Assembly: GCA_945952065.1 (NCBI GenBank)
Contig: CAMFGY010000030.1
Location: 1 to 64,000, forward strand
Direction of reading: 5' to 3'
Length of the DNA stretch: 64,000 nucleotides
DNA from: an uncultured Burkholderiales bacterium
GTDB lineage: Bacteria > Pseudomonadota > Gammaproteobacteria > Burkholderiales > Burkholderiaceae_C
The notes beneath the pieces were generated by a model. The model saw only the letters and a list, made by a program, of their open reading frames with translations, searched no databases and was not told the origin of the DNA. The position numbers and the translations under genes are program-made. Shown piece after piece: positions 38,837-47,484 of this stretch (within the stretch, counting starts at the first letter, position 1; each line of letters starts with the position of its first letter).

Positions 38837-39999
38837 GCGCGCTGCTCCTGCTTGGGGCTGCTCTTGAATTGCAGGGCTTCGGCAAAGCCCGGGTTGACGG
38901 GGTCAGGTCTTGCGCAGCGGGTGCGCAGCGAGACCGGCGCGTTTTTCTCAGCGGCGCGCAGCACGGCGTCCATGGCTTCCAACACATGCAGAGCCATCTC
39001 ACCATTGGCACGGTGCTGGCGGCCGCTGCGCAGGGCCTCGGCCATATCGGCCACACCCAGGCCGCGATGCCGGCCGGTGAAGCTTTGCGGCGCATGCGCC
39101 TGCCAATCGCCATCGGCCTCGCAGCTTTCCAACACGCCGCCGAACTGGTTCGGGTCGGGCAGGACCAAGCTGCCGCGCTCGCCATACAGCTCCAGATGGC
39201 TGCTCTTGTGCTTCCACACATCAAAGCTGGTGCTCAGGGTGATGAAAGCGCCTTGCTCAAACTCCAGGCCGGCGACCAGATGGGTGGGGGTCTCGACCTG
39301 GATGCTCTCGCCCTGGCGCGGACCACGCGGAATCTGCCGGATCGGCCAGCTGGTGTGGGCCATGCCTTTGACCCGGGTGATGGGACCCAGCAATTGCACC
39401 AGCTGGGTCAGGTAGTACACGCCCATGTCCATCAAGGGGCCGGCGCCGGGGCGGTAGAAAAAGCCCGGGTTGGGGTGCCAGTCATCCGGGCCGCGCTCCA
39501 TCATGGTGGCCTGGCCGGCCACGATGCGGCCGAGCTGCCCAGCGTCCACCAGGCTGCGCGCCAGCTGACCGGCGCCGCCCAAGAAAGTGTCGGGCGCACA
39601 GCCAATGCGCAGGCCCAGGGCGGTGGCCAGTTCCATCAGTTCAGCGCCATCGGCAAAGCTGCCGGCCAGGGGCTTCTCGGTGTAGAGATGCTTGCCGGCT
39701 TTGAGCACCGCCTCGCCCACTGCGCGGTGGGCTTGCGGAGGGGTCAGGTTGATGACGATTTGCGCCTCTCCCGCGAGCAGCTCATCCACACTCAGCGCCG
39801 GCAGGCCCAGGGCCTGCGCTTGGGCGGCCGCCGCCTCGGGGCGCGCATCGGCCACGCCCACCAATCGCAGCGTGCCAAACTGCGCCAGGCCGGCCGCATA
39901 GGCCGGGAAGATGTCGCCCGCGCCGATGATGGCCACTGGCGTGGCCATGCCGGGCTGCGTTGGCGTCTCGGGCTTGAGTTGGAGTTCGTTCATCTTCAT
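38833..39999 (-). CDS. Gfo/Idh/MocA sugar oxidoreductase (first copy)
   Basis: The 388-aa enzyme has the Rossmann start PVAIIGAGDIFPAYAAGLA, the EKP motif (YTEKPLAGSF) with the catalytic Lys and PLMDMGVYYLTQL, where the second active-site residue is Tyr rather than His. It is a candidate 3-dehydrogenase for the imported glycoside. The ATG at 39999 overlaps the fusion gene's TGA; upstream frame extension to 40380 lies inside that gene and is not real. Confidence 0.88.
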   Translation of the reverse strand: MKMNELQLKPETPTQPGMATPVAIIGAGDIFPAYAAGLAQFGTLRLVGVADARPEAAAAQAQALGLPALSVDELLAGEAQIVINLTPPQAHRAVGEAVLKAGKHLYTEKPLAGSFADGAELMELATALGLRIGCAPDTFLGGAGQLARSLVDAGQLGRIVAGQATMMERGPDDWHPNPGFFYRPGAGPLMDMGVYYLTQLVQLLGPITRVKGMAHTSWPIRQIPRGPRQGESIQVETPTHLVAGLEFEQGAFITLSTSFDVWKHKSSHLELYGERGSLVLPDPNQFGGVLESCEADGDWQAHAPQSFTGRHRGLGVADMAEALRSGRQHRANGEMALHVLEAMDAVLRAAEKNAPVSLRTRCARPDPVNPGFAEALQFKSSPKQEQRA

Positions 40000-42038
40000 G
40001 CGGGTGACCCTTGTTCGGCCAGATCCAGCCAGGCCATTTCTTCGGCACTCAAGCGCACGGTCAGCCCGCGCATGGAGCTGGCGGTTTCGGCAATCGAGCG
40101 CGGCCCAATCAGGCTGAAGGCCGGGAAGCGCTGGCCCAGCACCCAGGCCAGGGCGATATTGATGGCATGCACGCCCTTCTCCGCCGCGAGCTTTTGCGCC
40201 CGTGCGCGGCGCTCGAAATTGGCGGGGCTGTACCAGCAGCGCACCAGCTCCTCGTCCTCGCGCAGGTCCGGGCCGGCCCGGTCGGTGAAGAAGCCGCGCG
40301 CCTGCGAGGACCAGGCAAACAGCGCCATGCCCTGCTCGGCCAGCCACTGGCGCGAGGCCGGGTCGCCCGCCGAGACACAACCGCGCCAGATCGGTGCCTG
40401 CATGCGCGCCAGGCTGAGCTGGTTGTTGAGCAAAGAAAAGCCTTGCAAGCCCTTGGCCGCCGCATAAGCGTTGGCGGCCTGCACCCGCTCAATTGACCAG
40501 TTAGAGCCCCCAAAAGCCTGGAAGCGGCCCAGCCGGCCTTGCTCATTCAAGGCCTCAACGAACTCGCCCACCGGCACCTCGGGGTTGTCGCGATGCAGGA
40601 TGTAGAGATCGGCGTGGTCGGTCTGCAAACGCTCCAGGCTCTCGGCCAGCTCGCGGCGCATGCCCTCGGGCGTGCAATGGGGCGTGTGGGCGCCTTTGGC
40701 GATCAGCACGATCTCGTCACGAATGCCGCGCGCCCGCAACCATTGGCCCAGGATGGCCTCGCTGTGGCCGCCTTCGAAGTCATAGACCCAGGCGGTGTCA
40801 AAGGTGTTGCCGCCGCGCTCGATGTAGTCGTCAAACAGGGCCGCGGCATGCGGCAGGGTCTCTTGGTTGTCCACGCCCATGATCAGGCGCGAGACCTGCT
40901 TGCCCTGCAGGCCCGGCACCTGGCCATAAGTCATCAGCGCATCGGTGCGGCGCGCAATCGGCAGGCCTGCCAATGTGTTGCGGCCTTGCAGGGCGGCCTC
41001 GGCTTCCTTGGGATAGCTCAGGCCGATGGCGCGGCGCCAGCGGTCCATCACCGCCAAGGTGCCCAAGGAGTCGGCAGGGCTCATGGCCGGATGCGGCACC
41101 GCGCCGGCCTGCACCGCTTGGGCAAAGACATCGGCCTCATAGGCGTACAGGCCGCGATCGGTGGGGATGGTCCAGGTCTGCGCCAGGGCCTCGTCCACAT
41201 AGAGCTCGATGCGGCTCTCGCCGGCCTCGGCCCCGGCGCCATACCATGGCTTGGAGACCACCAGCGCGCCCTTGCTGCCGCCAATGCGCAGCGATTCTTC
41301 CTGCTCGAAACGCACCGCGGTGCTGAGCTGCGCCACGATGTCCCCCGGGAAGCGCAAGGTGGCCGTGGCCCATTCATCCACCGGGCCGCTGGCGCTTGGG
41401 TAGAGCTGGCCCATGGCCTGCAGCTCGATCGGTTCAGCAAAGGGCAAGTTGCGCGCCACACCGGCGATCAGCCGCGCCATCGACACCGGGTAGCAGCCCA
41501 CATCCAGAATGCCGCCACCCGCCAGCGCGGCCTCCCAGGTGCGCGAGCCCGCACGCGGCGTGGAGCTGTAGCAAAAAGACGCCTGGATGTGCCGAACATC
41601 GCCAATCGTGCCGGCGCGCAGCAGCTCCAGCAGCTTGGCCGTTTGCGGCAGGCAGCGGTACATAAAGGCTTCCATCAGCACGCGGCCGGCGCGCTCGGCC
41701 TCGTCAAAAGCGATCATGGCCTCGGCATGGTTCAGCCCCAGCGGCTTTTCGCACAGCACATGCTTGCCGGCCCGCAGGGCCTGCACCGTCCAGTGCAGAT
41801 GCTCGGTGTGCGGCAGGCCGATATAGACCGCCTGCACCGACGCATCAGCCAACAAAGCCGCGTAAGAGCCATAGGCTTTGGCCGGGCAAGCGGCCTGGCC
41901 ATATTGATCGGCAAAGGCCTGCGCCTTGGCCGCGTCACGGCTGGCCACCGCCACCAAAGCGCCACTGTCGGTCTGCTTTAGACCCGCTGCGAAAGCGCCC
42001 GAGATGTTCCCGGCGCCGATGATTCCCCAGTTCAGCAT
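39996..42038 (-). CDS. Gfo/Idh oxidoreductase fused to an aldo/keto reductase
   Basis: One 680-aa chain holds two oxidoreductases. Residues 1-345 are Gfo/Idh/MocA (GIIGAGNISGAFAAGLK, CEKPLGLNHAEA, GGGILDVGCYPVSMARL). After a linker (about 345-375) residues 375-680 are an aldo/keto reductase with the tetrad Asp-Tyr-Lys-His visible in GNTFDTAWVYDFEGGHSE, LIAKGAH and LYILHRDNP. Both active sites look intact. It is the first gene of the operon, with the palindromic operator immediately upstream. The pairing suggests one half oxidises and the other reduces the same sugar, recycling the cofactor. Confidence 0.88.
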   Translation of the reverse strand: MLNWGIIGAGNISGAFAAGLKQTDSGALVAVASRDAAKAQAFADQYGQAACPAKAYGSYAALLADASVQAVYIGLPHTEHLHWTVQALRAGKHVLCEKPLGLNHAEAMIAFDEAERAGRVLMEAFMYRCLPQTAKLLELLRAGTIGDVRHIQASFCYSSTPRAGSRTWEAALAGGGILDVGCYPVSMARLIAGVARNLPFAEPIELQAMGQLYPSASGPVDEWATATLRFPGDIVAQLSTAVRFEQEESLRIGGSKGALVVSKPWYGAGAEAGESRIELYVDEALAQTWTIPTDRGLYAYEADVFAQAVQAGAVPHPAMSPADSLGTLAVMDRWRRAIGLSYPKEAEAALQGRNTLAGLPIARRTDALMTYGQVPGLQGKQVSRLIMGVDNQETLPHAAALFDDYIERGGNTFDTAWVYDFEGGHSEAILGQWLRARGIRDEIVLIAKGAHTPHCTPEGMRRELAESLERLQTDHADLYILHRDNPEVPVGEFVEALNEQGRLGRFQAFGGSNWSIERVQAANAYAAAKGLQGFSLLNNQLSLARMQAPIWRGCVSAGDPASRQWLAEQGMALFAWSSQARGFFTDRAGPDLREDEELVRCWYSPANFERRARAQKLAAEKGVHAINIALAWVLGQRFPAFSLIGPRSIAETASSMRGLTVRLSAEEMAWLDLAEQGSPA

Positions 42039-42043
42039 GATGT

Positions 42044-42067
42044 GTAAATTGAAACGTTATGATTTAC
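42044..42067 (-). promoter_or_regulatory. Predicted LacI-type operator
   Basis: A 24-bp dyad GTAAAT-3-AACGTT-3-ATTTAC, with the central CG of LacI-family operators, sits five bases before the start codon of the first operon gene. Upstream on the minus strand A+T-rich AAATATATTT (about 42078-42088) can serve as the -10 region. A half-similar site (CATAACGTTTC) lies inside the hydrolase gene near 33323-33333 and may be a second contact or chance. Confidence 0.65.
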
Positions 42068-42159
42068 GAGCAAGGCAAATATATTTTCGGCATGCACTTC
42101 AGAACAGGGGGAGAAACCCGCTGTGACGGGAGGCATGGCCGCCAATGACAACTTGGCGC

Positions 42160-42957
42160 TCACGCCGACCCCGCCAGCCCGCCGCCGTCCACCACATAGG
42201 CGGAGCCGGTGACGAAGGAAGAACGATCGCTGGCCAAGAACAGCACCACCTGGGCAATCTCCTGGGCCTGGCCCACGCGCATCAAAGGGCGCGCATTGCC
42301 GGCCTCCACCAAGGCCAGTTCGGCCAACCCCAGTTGCTGCGCTTCGTTGCGCAGCATGGCGGTGTCGGTGTCGCCCGGGCAGACGCTGTTGACGCGGATG
42401 CGCTGCGGCCCATGGTCAACCGCCATGGCACGCGTCATGTTCACCACCGCGCCTTTGGAGGCGCAGTAAGACACCGCATCCTTGCCGCCCACCAAGCCCC
42501 AGCCCGAGCCGGAGTTGATGATGCTGCCGCCACCCTGCTCGGCCATCACCGGCACCGCATACTTGCTCATCAGGAAGATCGATTTGACGTTGACCGCCAT
42601 CACCGCGTCCCAATCGGCTTCGCTGGTGTCCACTACATTGGCCCGCCGGGTGATGCCGGCGTTGTTGAACAAGACATCGAGCCGGCCAAAGCGCTTCAGC
42701 GTCTCGGCCACGCTGCGCTGGCAATCGGCGGCCTGGGCCACATTCGCCTGCAGGGCCAGGCCGACGCCGCCGAGCGCCTCGATCTCACGCACGGTGGCCG
42801 CCGCGCTTTCGGCATTCAGATCACACACCACCACCTGCGCGCCCTCTTGCGCGAACAGCAGCGCCGTGGCCCGGCCAATGCCGGAGCCCGCGCCGGTGAT
42901 CAGTGCCACCTTGCCGCGCAGCTCGCCGGCGGGCTTGAGTCCTTGGGTTTGCGTCAT
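42160..42957 (-). CDS. SDR-family dehydrogenase
   Basis: The 265-aa short-chain dehydrogenase has the cofactor motif TGAGSGIGRA, the acidic residue of VVVCDLNAE that suggests NAD preference, NNAGI, catalytic Ser in NSGSGWG and the YCASK active-site Tyr-Lys. An AAGGAG ribosome site precedes the ATG. It lies 47 bases after the AcoX-like gene and 121 bases before the sugar operon, so it most likely ends the gcvPA-gcvPB operon. Substrate unknown. Confidence 0.88.
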   Translation of the reverse strand: MTQTQGLKPAGELRGKVALITGAGSGIGRATALLFAQEGAQVVVCDLNAESAAATVREIEALGGVGLALQANVAQAADCQRSVAETLKRFGRLDVLFNNAGITRRANVVDTSEADWDAVMAVNVKSIFLMSKYAVPVMAEQGGGSIINSGSGWGLVGGKDAVSYCASKGAVVNMTRAMAVDHGPQRIRVNSVCPGDTDTAMLRNEAQQLGLAELALVEAGNARPLMRVGQAQEIAQVVLFLASDRSSFVTGSAYVVDGGGLAGSA

Positions 42958-43004
42958 GTGTCTTGTCTCCTTTTGTTTGTTTGTTCTGAGGCCGCAGCCG
43001 AGGG

Positions 43005-44132
43005 CTACTCTGCCACCAATCGCAATACCGCCCGGTCACGCGGGCCGGTCAACACCTGCACCGGGCCGCTGAACAAGGCGTCCACCTCGGCGCAGGCGCT
43101 GTCCACCCGCAAGATGCCGCCGAAACTGGCCGTCAGGCTTTGCAGCTTGGCGGGCGTCATCAAGACCGTCAAGACCTGCGGCCCCAGGGCCCGCAAGACG
43201 CGTGCGCTCAGCGGCGCATTGCCGCGCCCGATCACATGGCCCTGCCCGCCAATCGCCGTCAACCACAAGCGCGCCCGGCCCGGCATGGCCTGCAGCAAGT
43301 CCAGCAGCTGCGCCTCGTTGGCATCGCGCAGCCAGAGCTGGCCCTCCACCACGACGTCCAAGCCGATCAGGCTGCCCTTCAATTGCAAAGCCTGCTTCAA
43401 GGCCCAGGTGGTGGAGCCCGGGCCGATCAGGTGCACGCCCTGGGCCAGTTCCGCGCGCAGGCTCTGCGCCAAAGCTGCCGCGGCCTGTGCATCCGTGGGT
43501 GGGCTGCGGGTCTTGCGGCCTTGCAGGCAGCGCGGGTCCAGCGGCGTGGGCAAATAGCCAAACAGCCGAGGCAAGACCTGACCCTCACGCAGCGCCGCTT
43601 CGTCCAAATCCATCACCTCGCGCAGCTCCAGCGGCCGCGCGGCGGAAGCCAGAAAAGCGGCCGCCAAGCGCCCGGCTGCCGCTGGGCTGTGACCAAAACA
43701 AGCCGACTGCATCTTCACTCCCGCCGGGATGCCCAAGACCGGCAAGCCGCAGGCCTCCCCCAGGCCCAACATCACATCGCGCGCCGTGCCGTCGCCACCG
43801 GCGAAGAGCAGCAAGTCCAGGCCCAGGGCCGCCATCTGCCGCGCCAGTGTTTGCGTGTCTTGCGCAGAGCTTGGGGCCGATGGCCCTGGCAGCGCCAGCA
43901 CCTCGGATTCATATCCTTGGGTCCCTTGCGAGCGCAGGAGCGCCTCGCCCATGGCGCCCGGCCCGCACACCCATTGCAGCGGCCCGGACCCCATCAAACT
44001 GGCCAGGGCCACGCCGGCCCGCTCGGCCGACCAGGCCGAGGCCAAGCCCAAGCCGTCGCTGCCATGCCGGGCCAGCACGCCGCCGGCACCCGCCATGGGG
44101 TTGAGGATCAGACCGATGCGCGCAGCCGGCAT
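43005..44132 (-). CDS. ATP-NAD kinase / AcoX-like protein
   Basis: The 375-aa protein belongs to the diacylglycerol/NAD-kinase fold group that includes AcoX. IGLILNPMAGAGG and LLLFAGGDGTARDVM are the two nucleotide-binding motifs, with GIPAGVKMQSACFG and GPGSTTWA further on. The ATG at 44132 lies one base after the gcvPB stop, so the genes are tightly linked. Its job in acetoin or glycine-cleavage operons is not established; true NAD kinase activity is uncertain. Confidence 0.82.
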   Translation of the reverse strand: MPAARIGLILNPMAGAGGVLARHGSDGLGLASAWSAERAGVALASLMGSGPLQWVCGPGAMGEALLRSQGTQGYESEVLALPGPSAPSSAQDTQTLARQMAALGLDLLLFAGGDGTARDVMLGLGEACGLPVLGIPAGVKMQSACFGHSPAAAGRLAAAFLASAARPLELREVMDLDEAALREGQVLPRLFGYLPTPLDPRCLQGRKTRSPPTDAQAAAALAQSLRAELAQGVHLIGPGSTTWALKQALQLKGSLIGLDVVVEGQLWLRDANEAQLLDLLQAMPGRARLWLTAIGGQGHVIGRGNAPLSARVLRALGPQVLTVLMTPAKLQSLTASFGGILRVDSACAEVDALFSGPVQVLTGPRDRAVLRLVAE

Positions 44133-44133
44133 C

Positions 44134-45789
44134 TCAATCCCCCTGGCCGCGACCCGCTGGGGCTGCCCCATGCTCGGCCAGCTTGCGCTGCCAGGCCCGC
44201 CAGGTGATGGCCCAGCGTTTGGGGTCGTCCAGATAAGACTCGTCGACCCGGCGCGTCGGGCAGTTGTGCGGCGCGGTACGCAGCAGCTCCGGCGTGGCCC
44301 GGGCCTCCTCGGCCACGCGGCTCATGATTTGCGCAAACTCGTCCAGATCGGCCCGCGAGTAAGACTCGGTGGGCTCGATGGTGGCGGGCTCGGGCACCAC
44401 ATAGGGGTGGTGGCTGGTCCAGTAGTGCACGCCGTAGTCGGCGGCGCGCAGGCCGATATCGCCGGAGTGCACCCCGGTCTCGGCGCAAAGCTCGGCCCAG
44501 CTGTAGCGCACCTGCTCGATGCGGCGCTTGCCCGGCGCATAGGGCGCCGTGAGGCCGCGAATCTTCAGCAGCTGGCTCATCATGTAGTTGTTGTTGAGCA
44601 CCGCCACCTCGGCCACCTCGCGCAAACCGGCCGCGCCCAAGTTCATCACCCAAGCGTAGGCGCGCAACACAATACCCGCCGTGCCCATGAAGGCCGCCAC
44701 CTTGCCGATCGATAGCGCATCGCCCGCGTCGATGCGGTAGCGCCCATCGTCCTGCTTGACGACCCGGGGCCGGGGCAAAAACGGCGCCAGCGCCTGCGTC
44801 ACCGCACAAGCCCCCACCGCCGGGCCGCCGCAGGCATGCGGGGTGGAGAAGGTTTTGTGCAGATTGAAGTGGCACAGATCAAAGCCCGCCTCGCGCGCCC
44901 GGGTGATGCCCAAGAGGCCGTTGGCATTGGCTTGGTCATAGCAGGCCAAGGCGCCCACCGAATGCGCCGCCGCCACAAACTCACGGATCTTGGCATTGAA
45001 GATGCCGGTGTCTTCCGGGTTGGTGATGATGAGCGCGGCGGTGCGTGGCCCCACCGCCGCTTGCATGGCGGCCAGATCGGGGTAGCCCTGCGCATCGGGG
45101 TACAGGGTGATGACCTTGTACCCCAGCACCTTGGCGCAGGCCGCATCTGAAGGGTGGCTGAAGATGGTGGTGATGATCTCGTCGCGTTGATCGGCCTCGC
45201 CGCGCGACTCAAACCAAGCGCGGATCATGGCGATATTGGCGTAGATCGCTTGCGAGCCCGAGCGCGGCTGCAGGCTCACCGCGTCCATGCCCGAGACCTC
45301 TTTGAGCACCTCTTCCATCGCATGCATGACTTGCAAAATGCCTTGCACCGTGCTCTCGTCTTGCAGCGGGTGCAGCTCGCTCATGCGCGCATCGCGGGCC
45401 AGCTGCTCATTGATCTTGGGGTTGTACTTCATGGTGCACGTGCCCTGGCCGACGTCCACATTGAAGTCGGCGCCGAGGTTCTCTTGCGAGAGGCGCAGAT
45501 AGTGGCGCAGCACTCGGTTCTGGCTCAACTCCGGCAAGGCCGGCGCTTGCGCGCGGCGCATGCCGGGCGGCAGCGTGAACAAGACATCGTGGGCCGCGGC
45601 CTCGATGGCCGGTTCCAGCTCCGGCGTCAGAATGGCACGCTCGCCAGGCTGGCTGAGCTCAAAGATCACCGGCTCGTCCCAGCGCGCTTGCTGGTAGCGG
45701 CGCAGATTGGGCTGACCCTCGGTGAAGCGGTGGGCGGAGATGTTTTCCATCATGCGGGGCTCTGAAGAGTGGGGGCGGTGAGCGTTCAT
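44134..45789 (-). CDS. gcvPB: Glycine decarboxylase subunit 2 (GcvPB)
   Basis: The 551-aa subunit carries the pyridoxal phosphate of the P-protein: FNLHKTFSTPHACGGPA contains the Schiff-base Lys. It decarboxylates glycine and passes the aminomethyl group to lipoyl H-protein. It is in the split two-gene form; most Betaproteobacteria use one long GcvP. The start overlaps the gcvPA stop by four bases. A shorter start at MMENISAHRF is possible. No gcvH, gcvT or lpd is nearby. Confidence 0.92.
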   Translation of the reverse strand: MNAHRPHSSEPRMMENISAHRFTEGQPNLRRYQQARWDEPVIFELSQPGERAILTPELEPAIEAAAHDVLFTLPPGMRRAQAPALPELSQNRVLRHYLRLSQENLGADFNVDVGQGTCTMKYNPKINEQLARDARMSELHPLQDESTVQGILQVMHAMEEVLKEVSGMDAVSLQPRSGSQAIYANIAMIRAWFESRGEADQRDEIITTIFSHPSDAACAKVLGYKVITLYPDAQGYPDLAAMQAAVGPRTAALIITNPEDTGIFNAKIREFVAAAHSVGALACYDQANANGLLGITRAREAGFDLCHFNLHKTFSTPHACGGPAVGACAVTQALAPFLPRPRVVKQDDGRYRIDAGDALSIGKVAAFMGTAGIVLRAYAWVMNLGAAGLREVAEVAVLNNNYMMSQLLKIRGLTAPYAPGKRRIEQVRYSWAELCAETGVHSGDIGLRAADYGVHYWTSHHPYVVPEPATIEPTESYSRADLDEFAQIMSRVAEEARATPELLRTAPHNCPTRRVDESYLDDPKRWAITWRAWQRKLAEHGAAPAGRGQGD

Positions 45790-47183
45790 TGAGACAAGAC
45801 CTCGCGCAGGGCAGACACCAGCGCGTCGATATCGGCTTGGGCATGCACTTCGGTGAAGGCGTAGAGCGCCGCCTGCCCCAGCGCGGGGAAGGCGCCGGAC
45901 AGATCGTGGCCACCAAAAATACCGCGCTCGCGCAGGGCGGCATTGATCTCGCCCACCGACTTGCCGCTGGGTGAAAAGTCCAGCACAAACTCCTTGAAGT
46001 GCACGGTCTTGGGGTGCATCAGGCGCAGGCCCGGCACGGCGGCCAGTTGCTGGCGCGCATAGGCCACGCGCTTCATGATGCCCTCGCCCAGCTCCTGCAT
46101 GCCTTGCGGCCCTTGGCAGGCCAAGAACACGCCGGCGGTGATGCCCCAGAGCGCGGCGGCCGTGCCCACAAACTCATTGCCCTGCTCGCGCTTGTCAAAG
46201 GAGGTGCGGTGGTAGGCCACATCGCCAAAGCCGTACTGCCCCGGCACCGAGGTGGGCGCCAAGCCAAACAGGCGCGAGGGGTATTGCAGCACCAGGGCTT
46301 CTTCGTCGCGGCTGGCGATGAAGCCCCCGTGGCCGCCGCCATAACTCATATGCATGCCCAAGGGCTGGATGTCGCCGCAGACGATGTCGGCGCCATAGTC
46401 GGCCGGCGGGGTCAGCACGCCCAGCGAGAGCGGGTCCACGCCGACCACCAACAGGGCCCCCACCGACTTGAGCATGGCGGCAATGGCGCCGCCTTCTTCA
46501 ATGCCGCCGAAGTAATTGGGTACATCCAGATAGAGCGCCGCCACCTGATCGCTGAGCTTGGCGCGCAAGTCGGCACGGTCCAGCAGACCGGTCTCGCGGT
46601 CGAAGCCGACCTCGATGAATTCAATCTCGCTGCGCCCATAGGTCTGGATGTGGGAGCGCTTGTCGGCACTGGTATTGCCCGCCAGCAGCACCTGGCGGCG
46701 GCCGCTGTAGCGCGCGGCCATGCAGCAGGCGGTAGCGGCGGCCTGCATGCCGTCGTAGGTGGGCACGCTGACCACCTCGAGATTGAGCAGCTCGCCCATC
46801 ATTGAGCAGTACTCCCACAGCGCCTGGAAGCGGCCATGGTCGTCATAGGGCTCACCGGCATAGGCGGTCAAGAACTCGCTGCGGCCATTGATCTCATCGC
46901 AGATCGAGGGCACATGGTGCTGGTAACAGCCGCCGCCGAGAAAGCTCAAGACCTCGCCGCAATGCTGGTTGCGCGCCAAGATGCCTTGCACATGGCGCTT
47001 CAGCCGCGCCTCGGACAAGATGGGCTCGGGCAGATTCATCGGCCGGCCCAGACGCAGTTCCGCCGGCACATCGGCATAGAACTCGTCGACCGAGGCCGCG
47101 CCGGTGGCCGCCAACATGGCCGCCTTGACGGCCGGCACGGAATTGGGGATGTAGGGATAGACGGGCTGGGGCTTGGCTTTCAT
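45786..47183 (-). CDS. gcvPA: Glycine decarboxylase subunit 1 (GcvPA)
   Basis: The 465-aa subunit is the N-terminal half-equivalent of GcvP and completes the alpha2-beta2 enzyme. FLGGGCYQHHVPSICDEING and YQAEIS-like TAYAGEPYDDHGRFQALWEY are diagnostic, as is PLGMHMSYGGGHGGFIA. It is the first gene of the operon; a palindrome with CTAAT arms lies about 95 bases upstream and no glycine riboswitch was recognised there. Confidence 0.93.
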   Translation of the reverse strand: MKAKPQPVYPYIPNSVPAVKAAMLAATGAASVDEFYADVPAELRLGRPMNLPEPILSEARLKRHVQGILARNQHCGEVLSFLGGGCYQHHVPSICDEINGRSEFLTAYAGEPYDDHGRFQALWEYCSMMGELLNLEVVSVPTYDGMQAAATACCMAARYSGRRQVLLAGNTSADKRSHIQTYGRSEIEFIEVGFDRETGLLDRADLRAKLSDQVAALYLDVPNYFGGIEEGGAIAAMLKSVGALLVVGVDPLSLGVLTPPADYGADIVCGDIQPLGMHMSYGGGHGGFIASRDEEALVLQYPSRLFGLAPTSVPGQYGFGDVAYHRTSFDKREQGNEFVGTAAALWGITAGVFLACQGPQGMQELGEGIMKRVAYARQQLAAVPGLRLMHPKTVHFKEFVLDFSPSGKSVGEINAALRERGIFGGHDLSGAFPALGQAALYAFTEVHAQADIDALVSALREVLSQ

Positions 47184-47484
47184 CGCGGCGCTTCGTTTCT
47201 CGGAGTCTGTGAATAGCGTGGCAAGGACTGCATTTCACGCCGCAGGCGCTGCCATGACAAACGAGAAATCGATGCGCATGAATTAGCTGAGCTAATCCAT
47301 GAGCCACGCCCTGGCCTCGCTTTGATGGCGCGCGCTGCGCCGCTGCTGAGCAGGCCAAGCGCGCGCCAAACAAGGCCCCGGATGCCGCTGCCTCAGGCCT
47401 GCAGGCAAAATCCAGCGGATTTGGGGCAAGCTGGGCATCAGGCCTGGCGCGCAGCCCCCACCCTCGAAGCATGGAGCAGCATCA
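47184..47484 (-). promoter_or_regulatory. Upstream region of gcvPA with palindromic operator
   Basis: The 300-base region has no gene. At 47277-47301 a dyad centred on G47289 reads CATG, ATTAGCT, G, AGCTAAT, CATG. It contains a T-N11-A pattern and two CTAAT half-sites, the features of LysR-type operators; as I recall, E. coli GcvA sites also share CTAAT. The regulator is unidentified. Confidence 0.55.

Noticed and set aside
47184-47484. Glycine riboswitch before gcvPA
   Set aside because: I looked for the paired aptamer cores and could not find them on the minus strand; only the palindrome is evident.
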